Source: an uncultured Hymenobacter sp.
GTDB lineage: Bacteria > Bacteroidota > Bacteroidia > Cytophagales > Hymenobacteraceae
Length of the DNA stretch: 64,000 bases
Reading direction: 5' to 3'
Assembly: GCA_913776615.1 (NCBI GenBank)
Contig: CAJYPK010000061.1
Location: 1-64,000, forward strand
Part shown: piece after piece, positions 34,415 through 42,248 of the stretch
Numbering within the stretch: the first letter of the stretch is position 1
How the letters are laid out: each line of letters opens with the position of its first letter
Notes under the pieces: model-generated
The model's input: the letters and a program-made list of their open reading frames with translations, nothing else
The model's database searches: none
What the model was told of the DNA's origin: nothing
Position numbers and translations under genes: made by a program

Positions 34415-35130
34415 CGCAGCTCATGCAGGAGCCCTTGCTGAAGCCGTTCGTCCTAGTAGGGGGAACGGCTTTGGCGTTACATCTGGGCCACCGTCGCAGC
34501 CGCGACCTCGACCTTTTTTCGGACGGCCCCACGCCGATTGACGGCGAAATTAAGGACTTGCTGCTAAGCAAATATGAGATGCGGGCCGACGGCGCGCTCC
34601 AGCGAATGCGGGCCCAGGAGCCGGAATGGGACAAGGCCGCCATCCAGGGCGTCATCGGCCAGGTCAAAACCGATGTAGTGAATTATGGCTTCCCGCTGAT
34701 ACGACCGGCCGTGCTCTATCCCGGCTCCAACATTCGCATGGCCTCGCTCGAAGACCTGAGCGCCATGAAGCTGGCCGGCGTGGTGATGAGTGGGGAGCGG
34801 CTCCGTGACTTTGTGGACGTGGCTGCACTGAGCGAGAAGCTCACGCTGAACCAGATGCGCCAGGCCTACGAGAGCCGCTTTAATACTTCCTCATCCGAAG
34901 TCCCTCGCGCCCTGGCCTTCCACGGCGACATCGACTTCAACATGAAACCCGAGATGCAGGGCTACCGCTGGCCCGCCATCGCCACGCGCCTGGAGCAGAT
35001 GCAGCGCAGCCCCGACCGCCTGTTTCCACCCATCGTGGCGCAGCGGCTGATGATGCCGGTAATGGAGCAGATGCGGGAAGTCAACAAACAAAAAGCCCCC
35101 GAGCCGAAGCGCCGAGGGCCAAAACTGTGA
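34369..35130 (+). CDS. AbiEii-like nucleotidyltransferase toxin
   Basis: A 253-aa protein with the nucleotidyltransferase motif VGGTALALHLGHRRSRDLDLF (in parts; GG at about 29-30, DLDLF about 43-47) of the AbiEii/AbiGii toxin group, and MASLEDLSAMKLAGVVMSG as the downstream conserved helix. The family acts in abortive infection by transferring nucleotides to RNA; here that is by homology. The C-terminus is PEPKRRGPKL, nearly the same as the Fic tail. Last gene of the pair. Confidence 0.88.
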   Translation: MLPAQAVDTANLQLLAQLMQEPLLKPFVLVGGTALALHLGHRRSRDLDLFSDGPTPIDGEIKDLLLSKYEMRADGALQRMRAQEPEWDKAAIQGVIGQVKTDVVNYGFPLIRPAVLYPGSNIRMASLEDLSAMKLAGVVMSGERLRDFVDVAALSEKLTLNQMRQAYESRFNTSSSEVPRALAFHGDIDFNMKPEMQGYRWPAIATRLEQMQRSPDRLFPPIVAQRLMMPVMEQMREVNKQKAPEPKRRGPKL

Positions 35131-35160
35131 CAGCCTAACGTGGGAAAGTAGTCTTGGACA

Positions 35161-35706
35161 TTAACGAAGAGCCCAGTTATAGCCCCGGCGGTAAGACCAG
35201 AGGGCTAAGCTGGGGGCAATGTCTTCGGTGAAGCGGTAGCGCCCGTAGGCAAACAGGGCAAAAGCTGCCCCGAGGCCCCAGCCCCATAGCGGACTGGCCG
35301 TGGGAAACGAGCTGGTGATAAACATCCGAACCAACCAGCCGGGCAGCAGGCAGGTAACCGCCACACAAACCGAGAATGGCAGTAGCCACAGCCAGCCCTC
35401 GCGGCGATGCTGGGCAACCACCAGGCCTTTGAGCCAGTAGAGGCCGGCGTAAAACAAGTAGGCTACGACACCGATTCCCAGCAAGCGGACTGCCCCGAGC
35501 ACTGGCCCGAGAAAATCCAGGGGAGCCATCACCACGAAACCCAGCATCAGGAACGGAGCCGCCAGCAGCACTTCAACCACCACCCGGGACCCCGCCACCA
35601 GTACCCAGCCAATTAACTGCCCAAGCCCTTGCCCCAGCTGCCGCGAGGCTTGGTAAGAATACTGCTCGTTGCGGCCTTCGTCGAGTCCTCTTTGGTAATC
35701 TGACAT
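35161..35706 (-). CDS. Hypothetical four- to five-helix membrane protein
   Basis: 181 aa. Membrane segments are visible at about 30-60 (LIGWVLVAGSRVVVEVLLAA and PFLMLGFVVMAPLDFL), 70-95, 105-125 and 145-160, with short loops. No signal peptide and no known family. It is convergent with the AbiEii toxin and divergent from the DUF2971 gene. Might be part of the transfer region's accessory set, but nothing specific supports this. Confidence 0.6.
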   Translation of the reverse strand: MSDYQRGLDEGRNEQYSYQASRQLGQGLGQLIGWVLVAGSRVVVEVLLAAPFLMLGFVVMAPLDFLGPVLGAVRLLGIGVVAYLFYAGLYWLKGLVVAQHRREGWLWLLPFSVCVAVTCLLPGWLVRMFITSSFPTASPLWGWGLGAAFALFAYGRYRFTEDIAPSLALWSYRRGYNWALR

Positions 35707-35797
35707 AGCGGGAGAGTATGAGGTCCGTAGTTTACCCAGTACAACGACTTGCGGTTTCTATTTTTGGTTGATTAAACGTCCATTGAAGACGCAATTC

Positions 35798-36577
35798 ATG
35801 CAGAAAGAAATTCCATCAGTCCTTTATAAGTACCGGGATTGGAGCGACTCGAACCATCGTAAGCTATTGACTGCCCGTGAGCTATGGTTCTCATCGCCCA
35901 AAGGCTTCAACGACCCTTTTGATACGAAGCTGCGCGTGAGCTACGATAGTCTTTCAGACCAGGAAATGCGGCTGATGCTTTATAAAAAGCTCCGTCTGCA
36001 TGCGCCGGCTATGAGCGAAGAAGCAGTTCGAAACCAGGTAGGGAAGCGGCTGGTTGAATTGCGCAATCCAGTTCTGCTCAAGCAACTGCACGATGTAAAT
36101 TATGAGCAGGCCGCCGATTTTTTTGGCTTTGTATCCTTGGCAGAAGAGGCGACCACTATTTTGCTGTGGTCGCACTATGCCCGGTCGCACGCTGGATTTG
36201 TGATAGGCTTCAACACCCATGAACTGCATCAGGACGTGGGCGGAGAATTTACCCATGTGTCTTACCAGCCGACTTATCCCGCCATATTGCCTGGCTTAGG
36301 AGGCGAAGATGATATGCGGGAGATGATGGAGGTGCTGAACACGAAAGCCGCGCCGTGGGCTTACGAGAAGGAAATCCGTATTACCAAGCCGGGAGCCTCT
36401 AATAAGGCGATGAAATTCCGCCCTGAATCAGTTGCCCAAATTATTATCGGATGTAGTACTTCTGCTGACCACAGGCAAGAAATAGTAAAAGCGGCTCAGC
36501 ATTTCCCGCAAGCGTCAGTTCTGCAGGCAGTCATTAGCGAAAATGCCTTTGCAGTGGATTTACATCCTCTTCAATAA
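35798..36577 (+). CDS. DUF2971 domain protein
   Basis: 259 aa from ATG of MQKEIPSV. LYKYRDWSDSN near the N-terminus, ELWFSSPKGFNDPFD and later LLWSHYARSHAGFVIGFN and WAYEKEIRI are the DUF2971 signature blocks. DUF2971 proteins occur in mobile and defence-associated neighbourhoods but have no assigned activity. An in-frame TTG ten codons upstream is a less likely start. It ends 5 bp from the converging traN stop. Its base use is less GC-rich than that of the tra genes, suggesting separate acquisition. Confidence 0.8.
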   Translation: MQKEIPSVLYKYRDWSDSNHRKLLTARELWFSSPKGFNDPFDTKLRVSYDSLSDQEMRLMLYKKLRLHAPAMSEEAVRNQVGKRLVELRNPVLLKQLHDVNYEQAADFFGFVSLAEEATTILLWSHYARSHAGFVIGFNTHELHQDVGGEFTHVSYQPTYPAILPGLGGEDDMREMMEVLNTKAAPWAYEKEIRITKPGASNKAMKFRPESVAQIIIGCSTSADHRQEIVKAAQHFPQASVLQAVISENAFAVDLHPLQ

Positions 36578-36582
36578 ACTGG

Positions 36583-37446
36583 CTATCTGAACGACTTAGC
36601 TTTAAGCAGGTCAGAATTCGCCAGCTTGAGTTTGATGTTGCGCCCGCCGCCCTTTTCGTACACTTCGATGATGAGCTGCTTTTGCTCAGGGATGGTGAAT
36701 TTCTTGAAGATGTAAACCTGTTCGAGCTGGCCTTTAGCGTCAATCTTTTTCAGCCCCCCGTTGAAGACGTAGATGGGCGTGATTTCCAGTGCCTGCTCAG
36801 CCGTGCGCTTGGCCACCTGCTTATCCTGAATGTAGAATTTGACAAAATCCACGTCGTAGGTCACGTTCGACTTGTTGGCGATGTGCAGCGGGAAAAACAG
36901 GGTTTCCTGCTTGTAGCCCACGTTGCCGGCGCGCACGCTGAGCTGGTTGGCACTCTCGCTGGCTGAGGTGCCACCCGCCGCCAGCGCCTGCCGGGAATAC
37001 GCATCCAGATTGCCCTGAGGGATGGGCGAGTTCGACAAAATGGCTTCGCCCTGTGCTGACGAGGCCGACCCAGCCGCCCCTAGGTCAAGACTGAGCACCT
37101 TGGGGTCGTGCTGGTAGTTCACCACGAAGGAATACAGCTTACCATCTGAGGTGAGCACCGTCATGTTCGATTCCGGAAAACCGGCCGACGCCGCCTTCAC
37201 CCGCACGATGTTCTCCGCGCCGGTGGCCTTCGCTGCAATCAGGCCCGAGCTGCCCAGGTCGACGTAGGTGACCGGAAAGGGAAATATCAAGTGGGTGGTT
37301 TTCTGGTCGCTGATGTAGAGCGGATAGGTCGGCAACTTGTTGGCTTCCGAGTATTGCAGCATCCGGGCGGCCGAGGTTTGGGCCCGCACCGGGGCAGCCG
37401 CTAGGCCGAGTAAAAGGGCACTGGTAGCGAATAGGTTGGTTTTCAT
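36583..37446 (-). CDS. traN: Conjugative transfer protein TraN
   Basis: 287 aa with a signal peptide (MKTNLFATSALLLGLAAAPVRA). The mature part is the DUF4138/TraN beta-rich type (VTYVDLGSSGLIAAKATGAENIV, LYSFVVNYQHDP, ETLFFPLHIANKSNVTYDVDF). It occupies the VirB9 position, a periplasmic/outer-membrane core subunit. Last gene in the tra order, 12 bp downstream of traM. Confidence 0.92.
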   Translation of the reverse strand: MKTNLFATSALLLGLAAAPVRAQTSAARMLQYSEANKLPTYPLYISDQKTTHLIFPFPVTYVDLGSSGLIAAKATGAENIVRVKAASAGFPESNMTVLTSDGKLYSFVVNYQHDPKVLSLDLGAAGSASSAQGEAILSNSPIPQGNLDAYSRQALAAGGTSASESANQLSVRAGNVGYKQETLFFPLHIANKSNVTYDVDFVKFYIQDKQVAKRTAEQALEITPIYVFNGGLKKIDAKGQLEQVYIFKKFTIPEQKQLIIEVYEKGGGRNIKLKLANSDLLKAKSFR

Positions 37447-37458
37447 GGGAGGGAGTCG

Positions 37459-38652
37459 TTAGTCTTTGTCTACTTTGAGCATCAAGTTGTAGCCCGCCTT
37501 CAGCCGGACCTTGACCAGGCGGATTTTCTTCTGGCCAATGCCCTTCATGGCGCTCACGGCCACGCCGGCCGCGGCGGTCGCGGGGTTAGCGCTCATGGTC
37601 ATCATGTCGGCCGCGCCCAGGCTCTCCGCGCCGGCCTGCTTGGCGGCGTCGCGGGTGATGGCCCCGGGAATGTGCAGGCCTTCCAGCCCGTCCACGTCGT
37701 ACACTTCCAGCGCCGCCGGAAACACGCTGTTGCCCGATTTCAGCGTTTCAATGGCGATGCTGAGCCGCTCGCCGGCCAGGCTGCACTTGCCGTAGATGAA
37801 GGTGTTGGCCGGCAGCGAGTGACCATTGATGACGGCCGACTCAGTGAGCCGCATCTTCACAAGCGAACCGCTCACGACTTCCTGCGATTCGTGGATGACC
37901 GCCGGCAGCGTATTGCCATCGCCACCCGTGCCGGTTTCAGCATCAAAGCCCTGGAATGAGGCTGTGCGCTTGCGTCCCGGTCCGTTGGAGCCCAGCCGCG
38001 ATACCACGGCATCATCATCGATGGCGCGCAGCCGGGTGCTAGGTTTCTTCTTTTTAGGAGTCACGGCTATTGCCTGAGGAGCCGCCCCTCCCCCACCGGC
38101 GCTGTTCGACTGGGCCAGCATCGCGGCCATCTGCAGCTGCGCCTTTTGCTCGGCCAGGTCGCGCTCGTGCTGCGTGCGTATCAGCTCCATTTGTTCCTGC
38201 GGCGTGAGGGCTCCGGGTTGCGCAGCCGGGGCGGCGGTGGTATTAACTCCGCCATTGAGTTGTGCCTGTTGCGCGGCAATCAGCTGCTGCTGAGCAGCGG
38301 CCACCGATTTATCCACCGAGCCATTGGGGCCGGCTTTCCCATCGGCGCCAATGCCATAGGCCAGGCCGGTGCCTTTGGCTGTGTCCAGCTTGGCATCGAC
38401 TAAGCCCCGGTTCCGCATGGAATCGACCGGGCTGGCGTAAGCTTCGAGCTTGCTGGTGGTGATGGTGGCCTTTTCCGCTTTGGGCAGGTTGGTGTTGAAG
38501 CCGGTCGCGGTGTTTTGCGCTGCAGCCGGCGTGCCCTGGCCACCGCCGCCTAGGTAGAACATCACGGCCATAAAGGGCACGCCCACTACCGGCAGGAAGG
38601 TAGCCATCTTGCGGGTGCGGAGAAATTGCGCGTCGTGCGGTTTGGTTTCCAT
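37459..38652 (-). CDS. traM: Conjugative transfer protein TraM
   Basis: 397 aa. An N-terminal inner-membrane helix (TFLPVVGVPFMAVMFYLGGG) precedes a long disordered Gln/Ala-rich region and a C-terminal beta domain (NTFIYGKCSLAGERLSIAIETL). It corresponds to VirB10, linking inner and outer membrane parts of the secretion channel. It lies 9 bp downstream of traK; the traL that usually separates the two in Bacteroides elements is absent. Confidence 0.92.
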   Translation of the reverse strand: METKPHDAQFLRTRKMATFLPVVGVPFMAVMFYLGGGGQGTPAAAQNTATGFNTNLPKAEKATITTSKLEAYASPVDSMRNRGLVDAKLDTAKGTGLAYGIGADGKAGPNGSVDKSVAAAQQQLIAAQQAQLNGGVNTTAAPAAQPGALTPQEQMELIRTQHERDLAEQKAQLQMAAMLAQSNSAGGGGAAPQAIAVTPKKKKPSTRLRAIDDDAVVSRLGSNGPGRKRTASFQGFDAETGTGGDGNTLPAVIHESQEVVSGSLVKMRLTESAVINGHSLPANTFIYGKCSLAGERLSIAIETLKSGNSVFPAALEVYDVDGLEGLHIPGAITRDAAKQAGAESLGAADMMTMSANPATAAAGVAVSAMKGIGQKKIRLVKVRLKAGYNLMLKVDKD

Positions 38653-38661
38653 GGGAGCGGA

Positions 38662-39276
38662 TTAGCGGGGCTGGGTGTTCAAATCCTCGTTCTTCAGCAC
38701 CCGCCAGTTCTCCATCAGGAAGCCGTGGGGGTTGTTTTCCGAGCGGGTCACGTCGCGCAGCGAGCACTCGGAGAGAAAGTTGCGGTTGGTCACCGAGGTG
38801 GCCCGGATGACGCGCTGATGGCCGTAGCAGCGCGCGACCATCGGCCGCGAGTTGGTCACTACGACACTGTCCACAGTCATTTCAAGGCTGATGTTGGCGG
38901 CAATCAAGTCGTTGTAGAAGCCCTTCTCTTTGAAGTTCTCGTACTGCCGCTTGGCCGAATTGTCGGCCAGGTACAGCGCCTTGTTCACGTTGCTGTCAAT
39001 GGCCTTCTGGTCGGGGTCGAGGGTGAAAAACAGCTCGTGAAAGCGGGTGACGTGGCTGCGCGCTTCCACCGGCCGGTTGGCCCGCGCATCCTGTGCGCCA
39101 GCCGTGAGCAGCTGCCCGCCTTCCAGCACGTAGATGCGGTTGGCCGCCGCGTTGGTGGACTGAAACGCGAAGTAGGCAATAGTGCCGGCCAGCACCAGCA
39201 CGGCGACAATGAAGAGCAGGGCCAGCGTTTTGACCTGCTGGAAAGCCGAGTCGATGGATTTAAGGGACGCGAACAT
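38662..39276 (-). CDS. traK: Conjugative transfer protein TraK
   Basis: 204 aa with one N-terminal helix (TLALLFIVAVLVLAGTIAYFAF) after a cytoplasmic MFASLKSIDSAFQQVK, then a periplasmic NTF2-like domain. This is the VirB8/TrbF-type scaffold of the T4SS. It lies in operon order between traJ and traM. Confidence 0.92.
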   Translation of the reverse strand: MFASLKSIDSAFQQVKTLALLFIVAVLVLAGTIAYFAFQSTNAAANRIYVLEGGQLLTAGAQDARANRPVEARSHVTRFHELFFTLDPDQKAIDSNVNKALYLADNSAKRQYENFKEKGFYNDLIAANISLEMTVDSVVVTNSRPMVARCYGHQRVIRATSVTNRNFLSECSLRDVTRSENNPHGFLMENWRVLKNEDLNTQPR

Positions 39277-39315
39277 TGCGGGATGGATAAGTGGAAGAAT
39301 TGGAAGCCGCTCCGG

Positions 39316-40428
39316 CTAGCTGCGCAGGCGATTAATTCGCTCGCGCACGGCCGTGCCCGCCCGGTGGCCGAAGGATTCGCCCCGCGTGGCATTGCTACCA
39401 CCGCCCATGCCGGCCAGGCCCTGGCCCGCGCCAACGGCAGCGCCCAGGCCATCGGCCCCGGTGCGCAGGCCCGCCCCACCCGTGGCCCCGGCGATGCCGG
39501 CCGCCCCCACCGTGGTAGTTGTGATAAATGACGTAGCGGCGCGGCCCACGCCCGAGCCGTCGATGAGCATATCGGCTGCCTTGGGCACCATCAGATAGCC
39601 CACGATGGCCAGCACCAGCAGGCACAGGTAGCCGATGTCGGCTGACTCGACGCTGCCGCCGGCCTGCAGCTGCTGGATGTTGCTGTTGAGCATGGTGACC
39701 TGCACGTGGGCCAGCACCGCGGCGTAGATGTTGGCCACCGGCACCCACAGCGAAATCGTGATGAAATAGCCGAACCACTTCATCAGCCCGCCGCCAAAGC
39801 CGGGAATGATGGCAATGCCGAAAGCCAGCGGCCCGGCCACGCTCAGCAGCACGAGCAGGAAAGTAGAAATGAGGCTAATGGCCAGCTTGGCCGCCAGTGC
39901 CCCCAGTTCTAGGATGGATTTGGTCCACTCCCGGAAGTTCTGGCCGACCGAGTACTGCACCTGGTTCATGGCCAGCGTGGCCTTGCGGCCGATGTCCAGC
40001 GCGCCGAGCTTGCCCAAGTCCTCCTCGTACTTTTCGTTTATCTGCATGTCCGATTTGGCCTTGGCGTCGGCGGCCAGTCGGTCCCGCTCACCCGTCAGCC
40101 GGTTCACTTCCCCCAACTGCCCGAGGCGGATGGCATCGGTGCCGTGAGCCACGGCCATGGTTATGCCGCGCAGGCCCGAGCACAGCGGCACGAACAGCAG
40201 AATAGCCAGCCCGATGGCGAACGGCCGCAGCAGCGGAAAGAAGTCAATGGGCTCGGCCCGGGCAATGTGGCCCCACACCCGGCTGCTGATGAATAGCAAT
40301 GCCCCTACCCCACCAATGGCGCGGCCCAGGTTGATGAACTGCGCGGTGAACGTCAGCATCTCGGTGTAAATCCCTTCGAGCTTTTGCTCATACAGGGCCA
40401 TGTTGAGGTCGATGGAAGTTGGGTCCAT
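39316..40428 (-). CDS. traJ: Conjugative transfer protein TraJ
   Basis: 370-aa polytopic membrane protein (helices such as FAIGLAILLFVPLCSGL, LISTFLLVLLSVAGPLAFGIAI, YLCLLVLAIVGYLMVPKAA), the VirB6-like inner-membrane channel component. A glycine/alanine-rich C-terminal tail follows. It lies between the lipoprotein gene and traK in the transfer operon. Confidence 0.92.
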   Translation of the reverse strand: MDPTSIDLNMALYEQKLEGIYTEMLTFTAQFINLGRAIGGVGALLFISSRVWGHIARAEPIDFFPLLRPFAIGLAILLFVPLCSGLRGITMAVAHGTDAIRLGQLGEVNRLTGERDRLAADAKAKSDMQINEKYEEDLGKLGALDIGRKATLAMNQVQYSVGQNFREWTKSILELGALAAKLAISLISTFLLVLLSVAGPLAFGIAIIPGFGGGLMKWFGYFITISLWVPVANIYAAVLAHVQVTMLNSNIQQLQAGGSVESADIGYLCLLVLAIVGYLMVPKAADMLIDGSGVGRAATSFITTTTVGAAGIAGATGGAGLRTGADGLGAAVGAGQGLAGMGGGSNATRGESFGHRAGTAVRERINRLRS

Positions 40429-40469
40429 AAGGCAGTCGGGAGTGAAAGAATGGAATGGGGAAAGGCCGC

Positions 40470-40856
40470 TTAGGGCAGGTAGTGCTCGTCGTGCACGTTG
40501 GCCAGACGCCGGGTGCCCCGCGCCAGAATGCCCGCTTCTTTCGCGGCTAATTCTCCCACCAGCGCGGTTTGCGCCGGGTCTTGGGCCTTGGCCGGGTCGA
40601 GTTGGTCCAGGGCAGTCAGGTTGTCCTGGCTCTGCTGCACCATATCGGCGAAGCGTTGCTCCGAATCCTTGATATGGGCCGGACTAAGCTTTTCGGGGCC
40701 AGTGAGCGTGGGAAGCAGCGCAACGTACTGCTTTTGCTGCGTCAGCAGCTGCTCATGCTGCTGGTGAATGGTGGCCACCCGAGGGTCCGGCTTGGCCACC
40801 TCGGAGCTGCAGCTGGTAGCCAGCAGCGCCAAGGGCAGGAAAAGGAAAGTTTTCAT
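40470..40856 (-). CDS. Small lipoprotein of the transfer region
   Basis: 128 aa. A lipoprotein signal with lipobox LLATSC (Cys about 16) is followed by a helical, Gln-rich mature part (HQQHEQLLTQQKQYVALL). No known family. It lies between the TraI-like genes and traJ, the place where T4SS lipoproteins (VirB7-like or entry-exclusion-like) are often found; either role is inference. Confidence 0.7.
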   Translation of the reverse strand: MKTFLFLPLALLATSCSSEVAKPDPRVATIHQQHEQLLTQQKQYVALLPTLTGPEKLSPAHIKDSEQRFADMVQQSQDNLTALDQLDPAKAQDPAQTALVGELAAKEAGILARGTRRLANVHDEHYLP

Positions 40857-40892
40857 AAGCCGGAAGTAGGAATTGGGGAGGACACTGCCGCG

Positions 40893-41540
40893 CTAGCGTG
40901 CCGTCATGAAAGCGCGCATCGATTCGCGGTCCTGCACCTGCTGGGCCTGCTGCTGCGCAATGGCCCGGCACTTGCTGCTGAAGTAGTTCATCAGGTTGTG
41001 CTGCTCGCTGATGCGGTCGGCGATGTTGTCGATGAACTCGATGCGCTCCGGGTCAGTCATCTTGGCCTTGCTGGCGCTGAGCACCCCGGCCAGCTCACCC
41101 ATCAGGGCAATGTTTTCCGTGAGAATGCCCTGGTACACCGTCGAGGCCTCGCTGAGCTGAGCGGGCGACAACTGCTTGGTGCGCAGCTCCGGAATGATGG
41201 CCGAAAACTGGCTAATCATCTCGCCCTGGTGGGTGTAAATTTCGCGCACCCGGCGGTAGTTGCGCACCCCGGCGCTGATTTGCAGCAGGCTGCTGTACCA
41301 CTGGTCGTGCAGCGCCTGCGTCTTGTCAATAACGCCCTTAATCTGGCCGCTGACCTTGGTCATATCACTGGCCAGCACCTTGCCTTGCCCGAGCAGCGTA
41401 GTGGAAATGCCCTGGTGCACGACCTGTTTGCGGGACTGGTCCTCGGCAATCGGGGCCGAGATGACGGCCGGCATTTGTGCATAAGCCGGACCGGCCAACA
41501 AGGCCAGGCCCAGCATGAGAAGTTGAGTGCTTGATTTCAT
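40893..41540 (-). CDS. TraI-like (DUF4141/TrbJ-type) transfer protein, copy 2
   Basis: 215 aa with a signal peptide (LLMLGLALLAGPAYAQ), then a coiled, helical periplasmic part (RRVREIYTHQGEMISQFSAI; AKMTDPERIEFIDNIADRI). Homologous over its length with the neighbouring 41572-42219 gene: the two share an LQ(I/V)SAxVRxYRRV segment, KMTDxxR and NYF motifs, and end in AR. VirB5/TrbJ-like role presumed. The arrangement indicates a tandem duplication. Confidence 0.88.
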   Translation of the reverse strand: MKSSTQLLMLGLALLAGPAYAQMPAVISAPIAEDQSRKQVVHQGISTTLLGQGKVLASDMTKVSGQIKGVIDKTQALHDQWYSSLLQISAGVRNYRRVREIYTHQGEMISQFSAIIPELRTKQLSPAQLSEASTVYQGILTENIALMGELAGVLSASKAKMTDPERIEFIDNIADRISEQHNLMNYFSSKCRAIAQQQAQQVQDRESMRAFMTAR

Positions 41541-41571
41541 AGTAGATAGCCTGGGGAAGTGGAAGTAGCCC

Positions 41572-42219
41572 TTAGCGGGCGCCCATTAGCGCATTGAGGG
41601 CCTGCGCGTCCTGCGCTTTCTGCTCGGCCAGGTGCATCTGCACGAGGTTGCGCTGGGTGAAGTAGTTGATGAGGCCCAGCTGGTCGGTGATTTTCGCGTC
41701 GAGCTTGTCGATGAAGCGCATCCGGTCGGCGTCGGTCATTTTAAGCATGGCCGGGCTCACGATGGTCTGCAAATCCGAGAGCGTGTTGGCGCTTTCGGTC
41801 AGCATCTTGGTGTAAATCGTCGTCATGGCCGAGAGCTGTTCCGGGGCCACGTAGGGCGACTGACGCAGCGTTTCGATGGCCGTCGAGTAGTTCTGAATGA
41901 TGCGGCCCTGCTTTTCAAACACCGACTGCACGCGCCGGTAGCCGCGTACCGCCGCGCTGACTTGCAGCAGGCCGTCGTACCAGGTTTTGGCTAGCTGCAG
42001 GTTCTTTTCAGAGAAGACCTTGGTCAGTTCCTGCTCCTTCACGCCGGCCTTCACCAGCACGTTTGCCGCCGAGGAAAGCCCCTTCATGGTATTCTGCAGG
42101 CCGGTTTGTACGCCCGATTGCACTTCGAGCACCGGAGCGGTTACTACGAGCTGCGCAGAAGCCTTGGTGATGCTAAGACCTAGCATAGCCAAGCCCAGGA
42201 GCGTGATTCTCGTTTTCAT
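41572..42219 (-). CDS. traI: TraI-like (DUF4141/TrbJ-type) transfer protein, copy 1
   Basis: 215 aa, the same length as its paralogue downstream. Signal peptide LLGLAMLGLSITKASAQ; helical mature domain with LLQVSAAVRGYRRVQSVFEKQG and MLKMTDADRMRFIDKLDAKI. Immediately downstream of the VirB4-type traG, where TraI sits in Bacteroides-type operons, so this copy is the likelier orthologue. Divergence between the copies is considerable, suggesting an old duplication with specialised roles. Confidence 0.88.
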   Translation of the reverse strand: MKTRITLLGLAMLGLSITKASAQLVVTAPVLEVQSGVQTGLQNTMKGLSSAANVLVKAGVKEQELTKVFSEKNLQLAKTWYDGLLQVSAAVRGYRRVQSVFEKQGRIIQNYSTAIETLRQSPYVAPEQLSAMTTIYTKMLTESANTLSDLQTIVSPAMLKMTDADRMRFIDKLDAKITDQLGLINYFTQRNLVQMHLAEQKAQDAQALNALMGAR

Positions 42220-42248
42220 GTTCTTCCCTTTGGTTGAAATCAGCTGCC

